From: an uncultured Chitinophagaceae bacterium
GTDB lineage: Bacteria > Bacteroidota > Bacteroidia > Chitinophagales > Chitinophagaceae
DNA length: 37,799 nt
Direction of reading: 5' to 3'
Assembly (NCBI GenBank): GCA_937900675.1
Contig: CALCEA010000122.1
Coordinates: forward strand, 1-37,799
The number at the start of each line of letters is the position of its first letter. Within the stretch, counting starts at the first letter, position 1. Below, piece after piece: positions 16,711-24,242 of this stretch. Below the pieces are notes generated by a model. That model did not search any database and was not told the DNA's origin. It saw only the letters and a program-made list of their open reading frames with translations. The translations under genes were made by a program, and so were the position numbers.

Positions 16711-18342
16711 TTACTTCAATTGAATTTTAGCAAACCCAATTTTATTATTGTATTGGTATGGTATAATACATTCTTTCTCTCCCACTTGTTTTAAAGCTTT
16801 TGGCATCCAATCAAATCTTTTCTCTTGTAAAATAATAGACTCTGCCTTGCTTAATATTCCTTCTGTACTCATTGTATTGATTACAAATTGTCTTTGTCCT
16901 TTTTGTTTCTGATAATAGATAATATTTACTCCATTGCTATTTTCAAAACTGCCATATCCAATAAACTGATCTACATTCATATCGGATTGAGATTTATCAA
17001 TTGTTTTAACCCATTGTAAATTTCCTTTTTGATCGAAAGACATTAAAGCAATTTGTTTTGCATTATAAGTTACTGTTGGATAACCAAAGCTTGCAAACGG
17101 ATTCCAGAATCCACTCCAACCTAGGCCTCCCCAGCCCCAGCCGCCCCAATTTCCCCATCCAAATCCACCCCAGCCCCAATCCCAGCCAGGGAATCCCATC
17201 CATCCAAGTCTTGCCCAAGGATAAAAACCAAATGGTCTGTACCAATAATTAAAAATAAATGGATTGTAAAAAGGACCGCCCCAGAAATAATCCCATCTTG
17301 AAAATGCAGATCGATTGGAATAAGTTTCCGCAGACTCTGCCATCACCACAAAATCTCCATTGGATTGAGGATTCACTTTGTCAATATAGTAAGTATCTAA
17401 TGCGGTTTTAAGATTTCTCTTAGTAGTCATTAATGCTCTATTGGCATCTGTAAATCTATTAGCAGATGATAATACTTCTGCTTTGGAATTGATATCCCAG
17501 ATATAAGTAAACAAACCTTCTATATTTCCCTTTTTAGTAATTGCATAAAAAGAATTCAATAAAACTCTGTTGTTGTTATTATCTACTTTTAAACGAATAT
17601 CATCTAGTAAAAACTGCGTATTTAACACAGGGGATTCAATTACTTCTCTTCCGCCTTCACTTAAGTAAATCAAACTCACTGCAGGTGCTGCATTATTTTG
17701 TGTAGTATTTCTTAAGCAAAACAAATCACCCTTATTGTCTAACGCAAAATCAGAAAGTGTTGATTTCTTATTGTTGGAATTGATGGTAATAGTAGCATCT
17801 GCAATCTCTTCAAAATTTCCATTGTAAGAATTGGTTTTAATTTTGATAGATGCAGGATTGCTTGTGTTTACACTGAATAACATGATCTTTTGATGATCAT
17901 CACTTTCAATTAAATTGAAAATTTTTACATTGGATCCTGGTCTGATATTTTGTGCAGTATCTAAAATGATGGGTTCCGCTTTTAATTGCCCATCTACATT
18001 CAATGTTGCCAATGCAGCGTATACTGTTTTATTATTTTGAAATTGATAAAAAGCAAATAATTGATCTGCTCTTTTTACAAACTCGATTTGTTTTACTTGA
18101 GCCGGTAAAAAAGTTAAGTCGTTTTGCTTTACTAATTGCATTTGATCATTGTATTGCGCAATAGTAGAAACAGAACCATTTTTCTTATAGACCCAATAGT
18201 TCTTTCCCATTTTACCAAGCACTTCGTATTGCATTCCTTCCTTGTCTGTTTTTTCAATTCCAGAAATAACATAGGATTGTGCCCAGCTTATTTGCACAAA
18301 GCATAACAATGCGATACCTAATGAAAAAATACTCTTTTGCAT
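16711..18342 (-). CDS. Secreted protein of unknown function with Trp/Gly-rich island
   Basis: I do not recognise a characterised family. The 543-residue product has a signal peptide (MQKSIFSLGIALLCFVQISWAQ). Beta-rich sequence follows with repeated short motifs (FYQFQNNKTVYAALATLN, FALDNKGDLFCLRN, LMSFDQKGNLQWVKTID), suggesting a propeller-like or repeated-blade fold. Residues about 350-418 are strikingly rich in Trp, Gly, Phe and Pro (WGWGGFGWGNWGGWGWGG is typical): 14 tryptophans in roughly 75 residues. The frame continues to a TTG at 18351, but the ATG at 18342 fits the signal peptide and lies 17 bases after a perfect -7 box. It is followed within three bases by the DUF6427-like gene. It is probably at the cell envelope; the island may be a surface-exposed or membrane-interacting loop. 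Confidence 0.8.
   Translation of the reverse strand: MQKSIFSLGIALLCFVQISWAQSYVISGIEKTDKEGMQYEVLGKMGKNYWVYKKNGSVSTIAQYNDQMQLVKQNDLTFLPAQVKQIEFVKRADQLFAFYQFQNNKTVYAALATLNVDGQLKAEPIILDTAQNIRPGSNVKIFNLIESDDHQKIMLFSVNTSNPASIKIKTNSYNGNFEEIADATITINSNNKKSTLSDFALDNKGDLFCLRNTTQNNAAPAVSLIYLSEGGREVIESPVLNTQFLLDDIRLKVDNNNNRVLLNSFYAITKKGNIEGLFTYIWDINSKAEVLSSANRFTDANRALMTTKRNLKTALDTYYIDKVNPQSNGDFVVMAESAETYSNRSAFSRWDYFWGGPFYNPFIFNYWYRPFGFYPWARLGWMGFPGWDWGWGGFGWGNWGGWGWGGLGWSGFWNPFASFGYPTVTYNAKQIALMSFDQKGNLQWVKTIDKSQSDMNVDQFIGYGSFENSNGVNIIYYQKQKGQRQFVINTMSTEGILSKAESIILQEKRFDWMPKALKQVGEKECIIPYQYNNKIGFAKIQLK
17129..17156 (-). other. G-quadruplex motif in the coding strand
   Basis: The + strand carries four CCCC runs at 17129-17132, 17135-17138, 17144-17147 and 17153-17156, with spacers of 2, 5 and 5 bases. 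The minus (coding) strand therefore has four GGGG tracts with short loops, a canonical G-quadruplex pattern. Further GGGG tracts follow at 17168-17171 and 17174-17177. It encodes the Trp/Gly repeats and stands out in an AT-rich region. Confidence 0.7.
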
Positions 18343-18359
18343 ACAAATCAATTTATACC

Positions 18360-18367
18360 CAAAATTA
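18360..18367 (-). promoter_or_regulatory. -7 box for the Trp/Gly-rich protein and DUF6427 genes
   Basis: Minus-strand TAATTTTG matches TAnnTTTG exactly and lies 17 bases before the ATG at 18342. A partial -33 element (GTTA) sits 19 bases upstream. Confidence 0.55.
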
Positions 18368-18416
18368 ACAATTAAAACGGCTGTTTTAACGATGCGATTC
18401 GATTATTAACTTTGTT

Positions 18417-19328
18417 TTAAAAAATAGCTATTTCTTTTAATACTACCCCTGTTTGAGATACTTCAAAACAGTAGTCCACCCCTTCTTTTACAGCATAATT
18501 GGGCAGTTCATGGCTGATGGGGAAATCAAAAGCAATAGGAATGGTCTTGTCAGTCACATAAGATTGGACCATCGATACAATACCCTGGCCTATATCTGTC
18601 CACTCGTCTTTTAAAGAAGTAAATCCGCCTACAATCAACCCTTTAATATTACTCAATAAGCCAGCATTTTTTAACTGGATCAACATTCTATCTAAATTAT
18701 AATGATACTCTGTAGTGTCTTCCAAGAACAATATTTTACCCTTGGTATCCAAACTATATTTTGAGCCAATCAAATGCGCAATTAAACAAAGATTTCCGCC
18801 CACCAATGGCGCGGTGGCTACTCCAATTTGATTAGAATCATGAGGCCCCACTTCAAAATGGGTTGGCCTTCCTTCCAAAACATCTTTTATAGATTGAATA
18901 TAAGGTTCGCCTTCCACACCCTTATTAAACGCAGCTGCCATAGGACCATGAATACTTGCAATACCTAATTGGTGTATAGCTGCATGCAAAACAGTAATAT
19001 CACTAAACCCTATCACCCATTTGGGCTGGGCTATGAATTTTGTAAAATTAATTTGATCAATAATTTTACTTAAGCCGTATCCACCCCTTGCACAGATAAT
19101 CGCTTTTACTTCAGGATTATCCAACATGCTTTGAAGGTCTTCTGCTCTTTGGGCATCGGTTCCAGAAAAAGTATAATGCTTGCCTCCCACAGTTTTACCA
19201 ACTGCTACTTTATAACCCCAGGCTTCAAGGGTTTGGACACAGGTTTGTACTCTTTCAATGGGGATGGCCCCAGCTGGGCAGACCATACCAATTAGGTCTC
19301 CTGGCTTCAAATGGGAAGGTTGAATCAT
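18417..19328 (-). CDS. LD-carboxypeptidase (peptidase family S66)
   Basis: The 303-residue product is typical of S66 enzymes, which trim the terminal D-alanine from murein tetrapeptides during peptidoglycan recycling. It shows the N-terminal LKPGDLIGMVCPAGAI, the ICARGGYGLSKIIDQI segment, the nucleophile serine in WVIGFSDIT (about S109), a glutamate in LFLEDTTEYHYNLDRML and a histidine in FPISHELPNYAVKEGV. This completes a plausible Ser-Glu-His triad. There is no signal peptide, in line with cytoplasmic LdcA. The start codon is divergent from metG with only 27 bases between the ATGs, so the two promoters must overlap each other's 5' ends. Confidence 0.93.
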   Translation of the reverse strand: MIQPSHLKPGDLIGMVCPAGAIPIERVQTCVQTLEAWGYKVAVGKTVGGKHYTFSGTDAQRAEDLQSMLDNPEVKAIICARGGYGLSKIIDQINFTKFIAQPKWVIGFSDITVLHAAIHQLGIASIHGPMAAAFNKGVEGEPYIQSIKDVLEGRPTHFEVGPHDSNQIGVATAPLVGGNLCLIAHLIGSKYSLDTKGKILFLEDTTEYHYNLDRMLIQLKNAGLLSNIKGLIVGGFTSLKDEWTDIGQGIVSMVQSYVTDKTIPIAFDFPISHELPNYAVKEGVDYCFEVSQTGVVLKEIAIF

Positions 19329-19350
19329 ACCGCAATATTAAGTACTTTTG
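19320..19350 (+). promoter_or_regulatory. Promoter for metG, abutting the start codon
   Basis: TTG at 19320-19322, a 20-base spacer, then TACTTTTG at 19343-19350, a perfect TAnnTTTG. Only five bases separate the -7 box from the ATG at 19356. The -33 element overlaps the first codons of the divergent LD-carboxypeptidase gene. Confidence 0.62.
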
Positions 19351-19355
19351 CAGCA

Positions 19356-21479
19356 ATGAAGACGCCAAAAAGATATTTGATTACCGCAGCCCTTCCCTAT
19401 GCGAATGGTTTAAAGCATATTGGGCATTTAGCCGGGGCTTATTTACCAGCGGATATTTATGTTCGTTACCTGAAAGCTCAAAAAAGAGATGTTGTATTTG
19501 TTTGTGGAAGTGACGAGCATGGAACGGCTATTCCTATTCAAGCAACCAAAGAAGGAACCACTGCTCAAGCCATTATTGATAAATACCATCCAATTATTGA
19601 GCAGAATTTTAAAGACCTAGGAATTGCTTTTGATATTTATCATAGAACCAGCGATCCATTGCATCACGAAACGGCTGCTGCATTCTTTTCCAACCTGGAA
19701 GCAAAAGGTGATTTAGAAACCAAGACCACAGAGCAATATTTTGACGAAACAGCGAATACTTTTTTAGCTGATAGATATATCAAGGGTACTTGCCCAAGCT
19801 GCGGCAATAACGAAGCCTATGGAGATCAGTGTGAGAAATGCGGTAAAACTTTAAGCCCAGAGGAATTAATTAATCCGGTGAGCACTTTAAGTGGTAAAGC
19901 ACCTATTAAAAAATCTACTACGCATTGGTATTTACCATTGAATAGACACGAAGATTTTTTAAGAGATTGGATTATCAAAGAACATAGTGATGATTGGAGA
20001 CCTGCAGTAGTGGGACAATGTAAAAGTTGGATTGATGGTGGGTTGCAACCAAGAGCAGTCACTAGAGATTTGGATTGGGGAATCAAAGTGCCTATAAAAG
20101 GGGCAGAAGGAAAAGTATTGTATGTATGGTTTGATGCACCCATAGGATATATCAGTGCTACAAAACAATGGGCCATCAATAATAACAAAGATTGGAGCCC
20201 TTATTGGAACGATAAAGAAACCAAGTTGGTGCACTTTATTGGAAAAGACAATATTGTTTTCCACTGTATTATTTTCCCAGTGATGTTGCATTTGAATGGA
20301 CATATACTTCCAGAGAATGTTCCTGCCAATGAGTTCATGAATTTAGAAGGAGACAAAATGAGTACTTCTAAAGGATGGAGCATCGAGATGGAAGATTATA
20401 TTAACAAATGGATCAAGAAAGAAAATGGTGGTGAAGCATTAGCAGATTGCCTTCGTTTTTATTTAACTTCTATTGCCCCTGAATCAAAGGATAGTGAATT
20501 TACTTGGAAAGGTTTCCAAGATGCAGTGAATGGAGAATTAGTAAGCATCTTCGCCAACTTTATTAATAGAACCTGGGTATTAATGCACAAATTGTGCAAT
20601 GGCAAAGTCCCTCCAATTCATCAAGACTTATTAGACAGTGAAGACTTGGCCATCATGCAAGCTGTGAAAGATACTACCGCTAAAGTAACAGAGTTATTAG
20701 AGCAATATAAATTTAGAGACGCACAATTCGAAGTAATTAATTTAGCGAGATTGGGTAACCAATACATGCAAAAGAAAGAACCATGGATTGTGGCAAAGCA
20801 AATTGGTACAGATCCTCATGCGCAAGCGAAGATTGACAATTGCATGCACGCTTGTTTACAATTAAGTGCCAACTTAGCTATTTTAATACATCCTTTCTTG
20901 CCATTTACAGCGAAGAAAATGTGTCACTTAATGAAAGTGGTAGATAAGATGTTAGAATGGGAAAACGCTGGTTCATTTAATTTATTGAAAGTGGGTTATT
21001 CTTTAAGAGCCCCTGAATTATTATTTAGAAAAATTGAAGACGAAGAAATTGCTGCAGAACTAGCTCAATTACAAGCCAATGCTGCCGCTAAAAAAACAAC
21101 TATGGAAAATACTAGCAACGAAACTGAATCAACTGGACCTAATCCATTAAAGCCAGAAATTGTTTTTGATGATTTTGCAAAGATTGATTTGCGCGTAGGA
21201 ACCATTATTGAAGCAAAGAAAGTGGAGAAAGCAGATAAATTATTAGAACTATTAGTAGATCTTGGTTTTGAGCAAAGAACTATTTTATCTGGTATTGCAA
21301 TGCATTTTAATCCAGAAGATATTGTTGGTAAACAAGTAACTATTGTAGCCAATTTAGCACCAAGAAAAATGCGTGGTATTGAAAGCAAGGGAATGATCTT
21401 AATGGCAGAAGACGCTGCAGGGAAGTTGTATTTCGTAAATCCTACAGAAGGCATCGCCCCTGGTAGCGCCATTTCATAA
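19356..21479 (+). CDS. metG: Methionyl-tRNA synthetase
   Basis: The 707-residue product is the long MetG form. The class I HIGH-type motif is in LPYANGLKHIGHLAGAYLP, the zinc knuckle CPSCGNNEAYGDQCEKCG lies near residue 145, and KMSTS is at about residues 334-338. The anticodon-binding helical domain follows. From about residue 605 a C-terminal tRNA-binding OB-fold (FAKIDLRVGTIIEAKKVEKA, then LAPRKMRGIESKGMIL) provides the dimerising EMAP/Trbp111-like domain. The frame extends upstream to 19311, overlapping the divergent gene, but the ATG at 19356 (MKTPKRYLITAALPYANG) is the family start and follows a consensus promoter. A strong terminator lies at 21585-21609. Confidence 0.97.
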   Translation: MKTPKRYLITAALPYANGLKHIGHLAGAYLPADIYVRYLKAQKRDVVFVCGSDEHGTAIPIQATKEGTTAQAIIDKYHPIIEQNFKDLGIAFDIYHRTSDPLHHETAAAFFSNLEAKGDLETKTTEQYFDETANTFLADRYIKGTCPSCGNNEAYGDQCEKCGKTLSPEELINPVSTLSGKAPIKKSTTHWYLPLNRHEDFLRDWIIKEHSDDWRPAVVGQCKSWIDGGLQPRAVTRDLDWGIKVPIKGAEGKVLYVWFDAPIGYISATKQWAINNNKDWSPYWNDKETKLVHFIGKDNIVFHCIIFPVMLHLNGHILPENVPANEFMNLEGDKMSTSKGWSIEMEDYINKWIKKENGGEALADCLRFYLTSIAPESKDSEFTWKGFQDAVNGELVSIFANFINRTWVLMHKLCNGKVPPIHQDLLDSEDLAIMQAVKDTTAKVTELLEQYKFRDAQFEVINLARLGNQYMQKKEPWIVAKQIGTDPHAQAKIDNCMHACLQLSANLAILIHPFLPFTAKKMCHLMKVVDKMLEWENAGSFNLLKVGYSLRAPELLFRKIEDEEIAAELAQLQANAAAKKTTMENTSNETESTGPNPLKPEIVFDDFAKIDLRVGTIIEAKKVEKADKLLELLVDLGFEQRTILSGIAMHFNPEDIVGKQVTIVANLAPRKMRGIESKGMILMAEDAAGKLYFVNPTEGIAPGSAIS

Positions 21480-21491
21480 TCTACCTTGTTT

Positions 21492-21564
21492 ATTAGAAAA
21501 TATACCTATCTCTCCCTCTCAGCTCACAAGTTCGATGTTCAGTCGAGAAAGTATATTTTCTAAT
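21492..21564. repeat. 73-bp element bounded by perfect 14-bp inverted repeats
   Basis: The arms at 21492-21505 (ATTAGAAAATATAC) and 21551-21564 (GTATATTTTCTAAT) are exact reverse complements around a 45-base, less AT-rich core. The core contains a TTCGA at 21531-21535 and no open frame. It lies just after metG and before the metG terminator, so it would be transcribed in the metG 3' UTR. It is too long-looped for a simple terminator. It could be a small RNA, a processed 3' UTR stem or a MITE-like insertion. Confidence 0.6.
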
Positions 21565-21584
21565 TCAAAAAATTAAAACAATAA

Positions 21585-21609
21585 AAAAGGCGCTGAACCA
21601 GCGCCTTTT
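21585..21609. terminator. Bidirectional rho-independent terminator between metG and the GMC small subunit
   Basis: Perfect 11-base arms (AAAAGGCGCTG at 21585-21595, CAGCGCCTTTT at 21599-21609) with a 3-base loop, GC-rich at the core and flanked by A-runs and T-runs. It suits termination of metG on the + strand and of the convergent gene that ends at 21626 on the minus strand. Confidence 0.92.
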
Positions 21610-21625
21610 AATTTTCAATTAGAAT

Positions 21626-22267
21626 TTAATACGAAATACATTCCTTCAGCTCTTTCTCGGTGTATGCTAAACCATGCTGTTTTAACACATCGTCTGGGAC
21701 ACCATTCCACATATTCGGTTGGTTGCCCATATAGCCCAAATCTTTCACACCAATTTCTGAAGTGTAAAATCCTGTAGTTACTAAGTCTCTCATTTTATTA
21801 AAGAAGCTTACACCTTGTGCATGTTCTGGTTTTGCTTTTTTAGGATAAGCAATTTCATCTACGATGCCAATTTGTTGCTCGTGTGTACATCCAATAAAAG
21901 ATTTACCATGCTTATTGAAACTATGTAAATCCAACCATCTTAAGCCACCTCTTACCGGCACTTGATGTTCTGGCATGTCTTTTACAATAAACTCGATAAA
22001 CTCAGGCACTTTCGCTTCTGATGCAGAACCGCTGGTTTCATCTTTTGGCATAATAATATCACCTAATACAGTAATGGTTGCCATCTCATGCTCGTCAAAG
22101 AATTTAGGTTCGGCGTTTACCTTCACTAAATAATCTTTTTCTTCTTGCATGCGATCGTCCATGTTTACTTCTGTAACCGTGGTCTTAGCATTCTTACAGG
22201 CTTCAATAACAACACCTGCTGAAACTGTTCCTAAAACCAAGGCTTTGATGGAGTTCCTTCTATCCAT
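21626..22267 (-). CDS. Gluconate 2-dehydrogenase subunit 3 family protein
   Basis: The 213-residue protein starts MDRRNSIKALVLGTVSAGVV, with a twin-arginine-like RR at residues 3-4 and a hydrophobic stretch to about residue 21. IEAC follows with a cysteine at position 24 that could be a lipidation site. The body contains EHEMATITVLGDIIMPKDE, the usual subunit-3 signature. In membrane-associated FAD dehydrogenases the small subunit escorts the cofactor-loaded catalytic subunit through the Tat pathway. It starts 31 bases after the GMC gene on the same strand, giving a catalytic/escort pair. No cytochrome c subunit is adjacent, so the electron acceptor is unclear. Confidence 0.9.
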   Translation of the reverse strand: MDRRNSIKALVLGTVSAGVVIEACKNAKTTVTEVNMDDRMQEEKDYLVKVNAEPKFFDEHEMATITVLGDIIMPKDETSGSASEAKVPEFIEFIVKDMPEHQVPVRGGLRWLDLHSFNKHGKSFIGCTHEQQIGIVDEIAYPKKAKPEHAQGVSFFNKMRDLVTTGFYTSEIGVKDLGYMGNQPNMWNGVPDDVLKQHGLAYTEKELKECISY

Positions 22268-22298
22268 GATATGATAATTTTAAAGTGTGTTAATTGAG

Positions 22299-24041
22299 TT
22301 ATAGATTTTGTTTTTTCATTTGATCCAAGATATACTCAGAAGTACGCATAGACAATGCTAAAATAGTCCAAGTAATATTCTTATCTGCTTGTGAAGTGAA
22401 TACAGATCCATCCACACAGAATAAATTATTACAATCATGTGCTTGTCCCCATGCGTTTAATGCTGAAGTCTTTTTATCATTACCCATTCTAACTGTACCA
22501 GCTTCATGGATAATATTTCCTGGATTTGATAAACCATAATTGTTACTTGCATCATCAGAATCACCCCATGTAATTACTGCACCCATTTCGTGCATGATTT
22601 CACGGAAAGTTTCTTTCATATGCTTTGCTTGCTTGATTTCATATTCTGAATTCTTACAATCAAATTTCAATACTGGAATACCATATTTGTCCACTACATC
22701 TGGATCAATCTTACAATGGTTTTCAAAACGAGGTACTGCTTCACCACGACCACCCATACCAACACTAGCACCATAGAAGAAACGAACATCTTCTTTTAAT
22801 GAAGAACCGTATCCACCTTCTTCTTTGGTTTTTCCATTTACTTGGAACTTACCATTCAATCCTTGCATACCCATACCAAATCCATAACTAGGTTGGCTCA
22901 TACCACCCCAATATTCAATATGGTATCCTCTTGGGAAGTCTAATTTTTTATTATCCAACCACCATGGAGTATACACATGCATACCACCAACACCATCTTC
23001 GTTGTAACGCTTACGACCCATTAAGTTAGGAATCACTCCACCCAATGCAGCACCAGTAGAATCGTGTAAGTAGTGACCTACTACACCAGAACTATTTGCT
23101 AAACCGTTTGGATGTTTTTGTGATTTTGAATTCAATAATAAACGAGCAGTTTCACAAGTACTTGCGCCAAGTATCACTACTTTAGCATGCACTTGATATT
23201 CTAGTTTATCTGTTTTATTTACATAAGAAATACCTGTTGCTTTTCCTTCTCTATCTGTTAAGACTTCACGCGCCATTGCACCAGTAATTAAATCTACATT
23301 ACCAGTTAATACTGCAGGTTTTACTAATACTGATGAAGAAGAGAAGTCACCATATACTTTACAAGAACGATTACATTGACCACAATAAAAACATGCACCA
23401 CGCTCATCGTTAATTTTCTTTGTTAAAATAGATAAACGAGAAGGAATTACTGGGATATTAATTCCAGTGGCTGCTTTCTTAAACATCAATTCGTGTAAAC
23501 GAGGTTTTGGAGGAGGCAAGAAGATACCATCTGGATCGTTCTCTAATCCTTCGTTGGTTCCGTATACACCAATTAATCTATCAATCTTATCGTAATAAGG
23601 TTTTACATCTTCGTATCCAATTGGCCAGTCATCACCTAAGCCATCAATACTTCTTCTTTTAAAATCTTTAGGTCCAAAACGCAAAGAGATTCTTCCCCAG
23701 TGATTGGTACGACCACCCACCATTCTTGCTCTCCACCAATCAAAATGATCTGATCCTTTTGTTTGCGTATATGGTTCACCATCAATTTCCCAACCCCAAT
23801 AACATCCATCAAATTCACCGAATGGACGGAATTTAGAACTCGCTCCACGACGAGGTGAATCCCATGGGTTTTTTAACTGTGCTGAATTTTTTGCTGGATC
23901 ATAATCTGGACCTGCTTCTAGCAAACAAACTTTTAATCCTGCTTTCGCAAGAACATAAGCTGCCATACCTCCACCAGCTCCTGAACCCACAATAACTGCG
24001 TCGTATTTCTTAGGCGCAACTTTAACTTGAAAATCTGACAT
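22299..24041 (-). CDS. GMC family FAD-dependent oxidoreductase with Cys cluster
   Basis: The 580-residue product has the FAD-binding motif VGSGAGGG at about residues 18-25 and ends with a GMC C-terminal domain (AGTVRMGNDKKTSALNAWG, then CVDGSVFTSQADKNITWT). RTNHWGRISLRF marks the substrate-side flavin region. Residues 217-227 read CFYCGQCNRSC, cysteines spaced CX2CX2CX3C, suggesting an iron-sulfur cluster as in three-subunit bacterial FAD glucose dehydrogenases. It lacks a signal peptide, so export would depend on the Tat-like small subunit encoded next. The likely substrate is a sugar, sugar acid or polyol, not identifiable here. The upstream gap (24042-24134) shows no convincing promoter. 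Confidence 0.93.
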   Translation of the reverse strand: MSDFQVKVAPKKYDAVIVGSGAGGGMAAYVLAKAGLKVCLLEAGPDYDPAKNSAQLKNPWDSPRRGASSKFRPFGEFDGCYWGWEIDGEPYTQTKGSDHFDWWRARMVGGRTNHWGRISLRFGPKDFKRRSIDGLGDDWPIGYEDVKPYYDKIDRLIGVYGTNEGLENDPDGIFLPPPKPRLHELMFKKAATGINIPVIPSRLSILTKKINDERGACFYCGQCNRSCKVYGDFSSSSVLVKPAVLTGNVDLITGAMAREVLTDREGKATGISYVNKTDKLEYQVHAKVVILGASTCETARLLLNSKSQKHPNGLANSSGVVGHYLHDSTGAALGGVIPNLMGRKRYNEDGVGGMHVYTPWWLDNKKLDFPRGYHIEYWGGMSQPSYGFGMGMQGLNGKFQVNGKTKEEGGYGSSLKEDVRFFYGASVGMGGRGEAVPRFENHCKIDPDVVDKYGIPVLKFDCKNSEYEIKQAKHMKETFREIMHEMGAVITWGDSDDASNNYGLSNPGNIIHEAGTVRMGNDKKTSALNAWGQAHDCNNLFCVDGSVFTSQADKNITWTILALSMRTSEYILDQMKKQNL

Positions 24042-24134
24042 AAGGCAATCGTTTTCTCGTGATGATTTTAAAGAATGAATTTAGTGAAAATATTGATTGA
24101 TTATTAAGGTTAAGTTGGTATTTATTTAAAAAAC

Positions 24135-24165
24135 TCAAACCCACCCGTTCATGGGGTGGGTTTGA
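24135..24165 (-). terminator. Second (distal) terminator downstream of nrdJ
   Basis: Perfect 12-base arms (TCAAACCCACCC at 24135-24146, GGGTGGGTTTGA at 24154-24165) with a 7-base loop. Read on the minus strand it is followed by GTTTTTT, a good U-tract. It would stop read-through from nrdJ into the GMC gene. Confidence 0.82.
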
Positions 24166-24185
24166 AAAATCATTAGAGGAAAATG

Positions 24186-24219
24186 AAAAAGCCCTTAATT
24201 TTTACAAAAAGGGCTTTTT
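24186..24219 (-). terminator. First (proximal) terminator downstream of nrdJ
   Basis: Arms AAAAAGCCCTT (24186-24196) and AAGGGCTTTTT (24209-24219), perfect over 11 bases with a 12-base loop, 23 bases after the nrdJ stop. The T-run on the minus strand fits termination of nrdJ. With the hairpin at 24135-24165 it forms a tandem pair. Confidence 0.85.
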
Positions 24220-24242
24220 CTTTATATAGGGTACGGAAACTA

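Noticed and set aside
17063..17252. Alternative-frame open frames over the Trp/Gly-rich island
   Set aside because: They are shadows of the repetitive G/C-rich coding sequence; the main frame continues through with a signal peptide and coherent flanking domains.
19826..20383. Overlapping minus-strand open frames inside metG
   Set aside because: They are antisense to conserved metG coding sequence, have no recognisable domains and are artefacts of codon composition.
21481..21570. tRNA or tmRNA-like gene suggested by a TTCGA motif in the core
   Set aside because: No cloverleaf can be drawn: the bases around TTCGA do not form a five-base T stem, and there is no matching acceptor or anticodon arm.
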